Below, one piece after another: positions 63,756 through 64,000 of a stretch of 64,000 nucleotides of DNA (the stretch's first letter is position 1; the number at the start of each line of letters is the position of its first letter). The notes beneath the pieces are model-generated. The model was not told the DNA's origin, did not search any database, and saw only the letters and a program-made list of their open reading frames with translations. Source of the DNA: Azotimanducus sp963663145 (GTDB lineage: Bacteria > Pseudomonadota > Gammaproteobacteria > Pseudomonadales > Azotimanducaceae). The DNA is taken from NCBI GenBank assembly GCA_963663145.1, contig OY760134.1, forward strand, positions 1,364,001-1,428,000, written 5' to 3'. The translations under genes and the position numbers were made by a program.

Positions 63756-64000
63756 GCTTGATTGTGAATTTCAACCAGATCTGCGTCTCGCGCCAAGCTT
63801 TGCTTGAGTTTTGCATTGTTGCTGCGCTCTTTCGCGAGTCGGCCGAAAGTCAGCGGACTGACGCCGCCCGTGACGTAGTTGCCGTCGAATACCGAACAGT
63901 CGAAACGACGCATATTCCCACCGGCGGCTCTGACGCTGTCAATCAAGTCTTCAAGTCGCTGATAAACGATCTTGTCGGCGCCCACGGCGCGTGCGATCTG
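63752..64000 (-). CDS. purF: Amidophosphoribosyltransferase (C-terminal fragment; start outside window)
   Basis: The last 82 codons. GADKIVYQRLEDLIDSV followed by FDCSVFDGNYVTGGV and the EIHNQA end match the C-terminus of PurF, the first committed enzyme of purine synthesis. The rest lies beyond the window edge. The stop overlaps the DUF1289 gene start. Confidence 0.9.
   Translation of the reverse strand, partial: QIARAVGADKIVYQRLEDLIDSVRAAGGNMRRFDCSVFDGNYVTGGVSPLTFGRLAKERSNNAKLKQSLARDADLVEIHNQA

Overview
The window is a piece of a gammaproteobacterial chromosome, read from gene content rather than any database. Supporting features are the ftsK-lolA-serS block, tusDCB, lolA, an aat-bpt pair, an Icd with an AceK-type phosphorylation loop, a gspEFGHIJKLM operon and an etfBA/ETF-QO divergon. 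The housekeeping genes have moderate GC and tight ATGA overlaps. A marine or host-associated aerobic heterotroph is a reasonable inference.

Layout. 1-5.2 kb: sppA (cut by the window edge), murF, then purB and mnmA on the minus strand. 5.2-5.9 kb: a PIN-toxin/Phd-like antitoxin pair. 5.95-17.84 kb: a visibly GC-rich foreign block bounded by two inverted IS1182-family copies, one intact and one truncated. Inside are an IS21-family element with IstA and IstB in one open frame, a serine recombinase missing its catalytic N-terminus, and three exporter genes (two MacB-like, one MacA-like). 17.9-19.1 kb: moaCDE (molybdopterin). 19.2-24.5 kb: icd, then an HMG-CoA-synthase-like/DUF35 fusion, an SCP2-type thiolase and an acyl-CoA dehydrogenase. 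24.5-31.9 kb: type II secretion gspE to gspM. 32-43 kb: a small lipoprotein, DUF2784, cytochrome b561, YceI, pyrB, etfAB, ETF-QO, DUF1285, xthA, an MFS carrier, a hydrolase and pyrF.

43.26-49.65 kb: a run of accessory genes beside tRNA-Ser(UGA), most of them damaged. A BsuBI/PstI-type restriction endonuclease has an in-frame amber codon beside an intact C5-cytosine methyltransferase. An AlbA_2-type ATP-binding protein has an amber codon and a frameshift. An AbiEii-like nucleotidyltransferase overlaps a small unknown gene, which overlaps a frameshifted SAM methyltransferase. I read this as a decaying defence island.

49.8-52.2 kb: the most striking item. A secreted thioredoxin/AhpC-fold protein has an in-frame TGA exactly at the first position of its CxxC motif (U-P-F-C), followed at the right distance by a perfect 7-bp hairpin with a G-first loop. 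This is a selenocysteine gene that a standard gene caller would split or call broken. A small membrane protein follows it and a purine permease precedes it. 52.2-55.3 kb: sulfotransferase, DUF1214-like protein and SDR in one operon. 55.4-64 kb: tusDCB, serS, lolA, ftsK, aat, bpt, folD, a DUF1289 protein and the end of purF.

Functional links: TusBCD feeds sulfur to MnmA for s2U34 of tRNA; SerS charges the tRNA-Ser in the window; ETF and ETF-QO take electrons from acyl-CoA dehydrogenases such as the one at 23.3 kb; pyrB and pyrF belong to pyrimidine synthesis, and purB and purF to purine synthesis.
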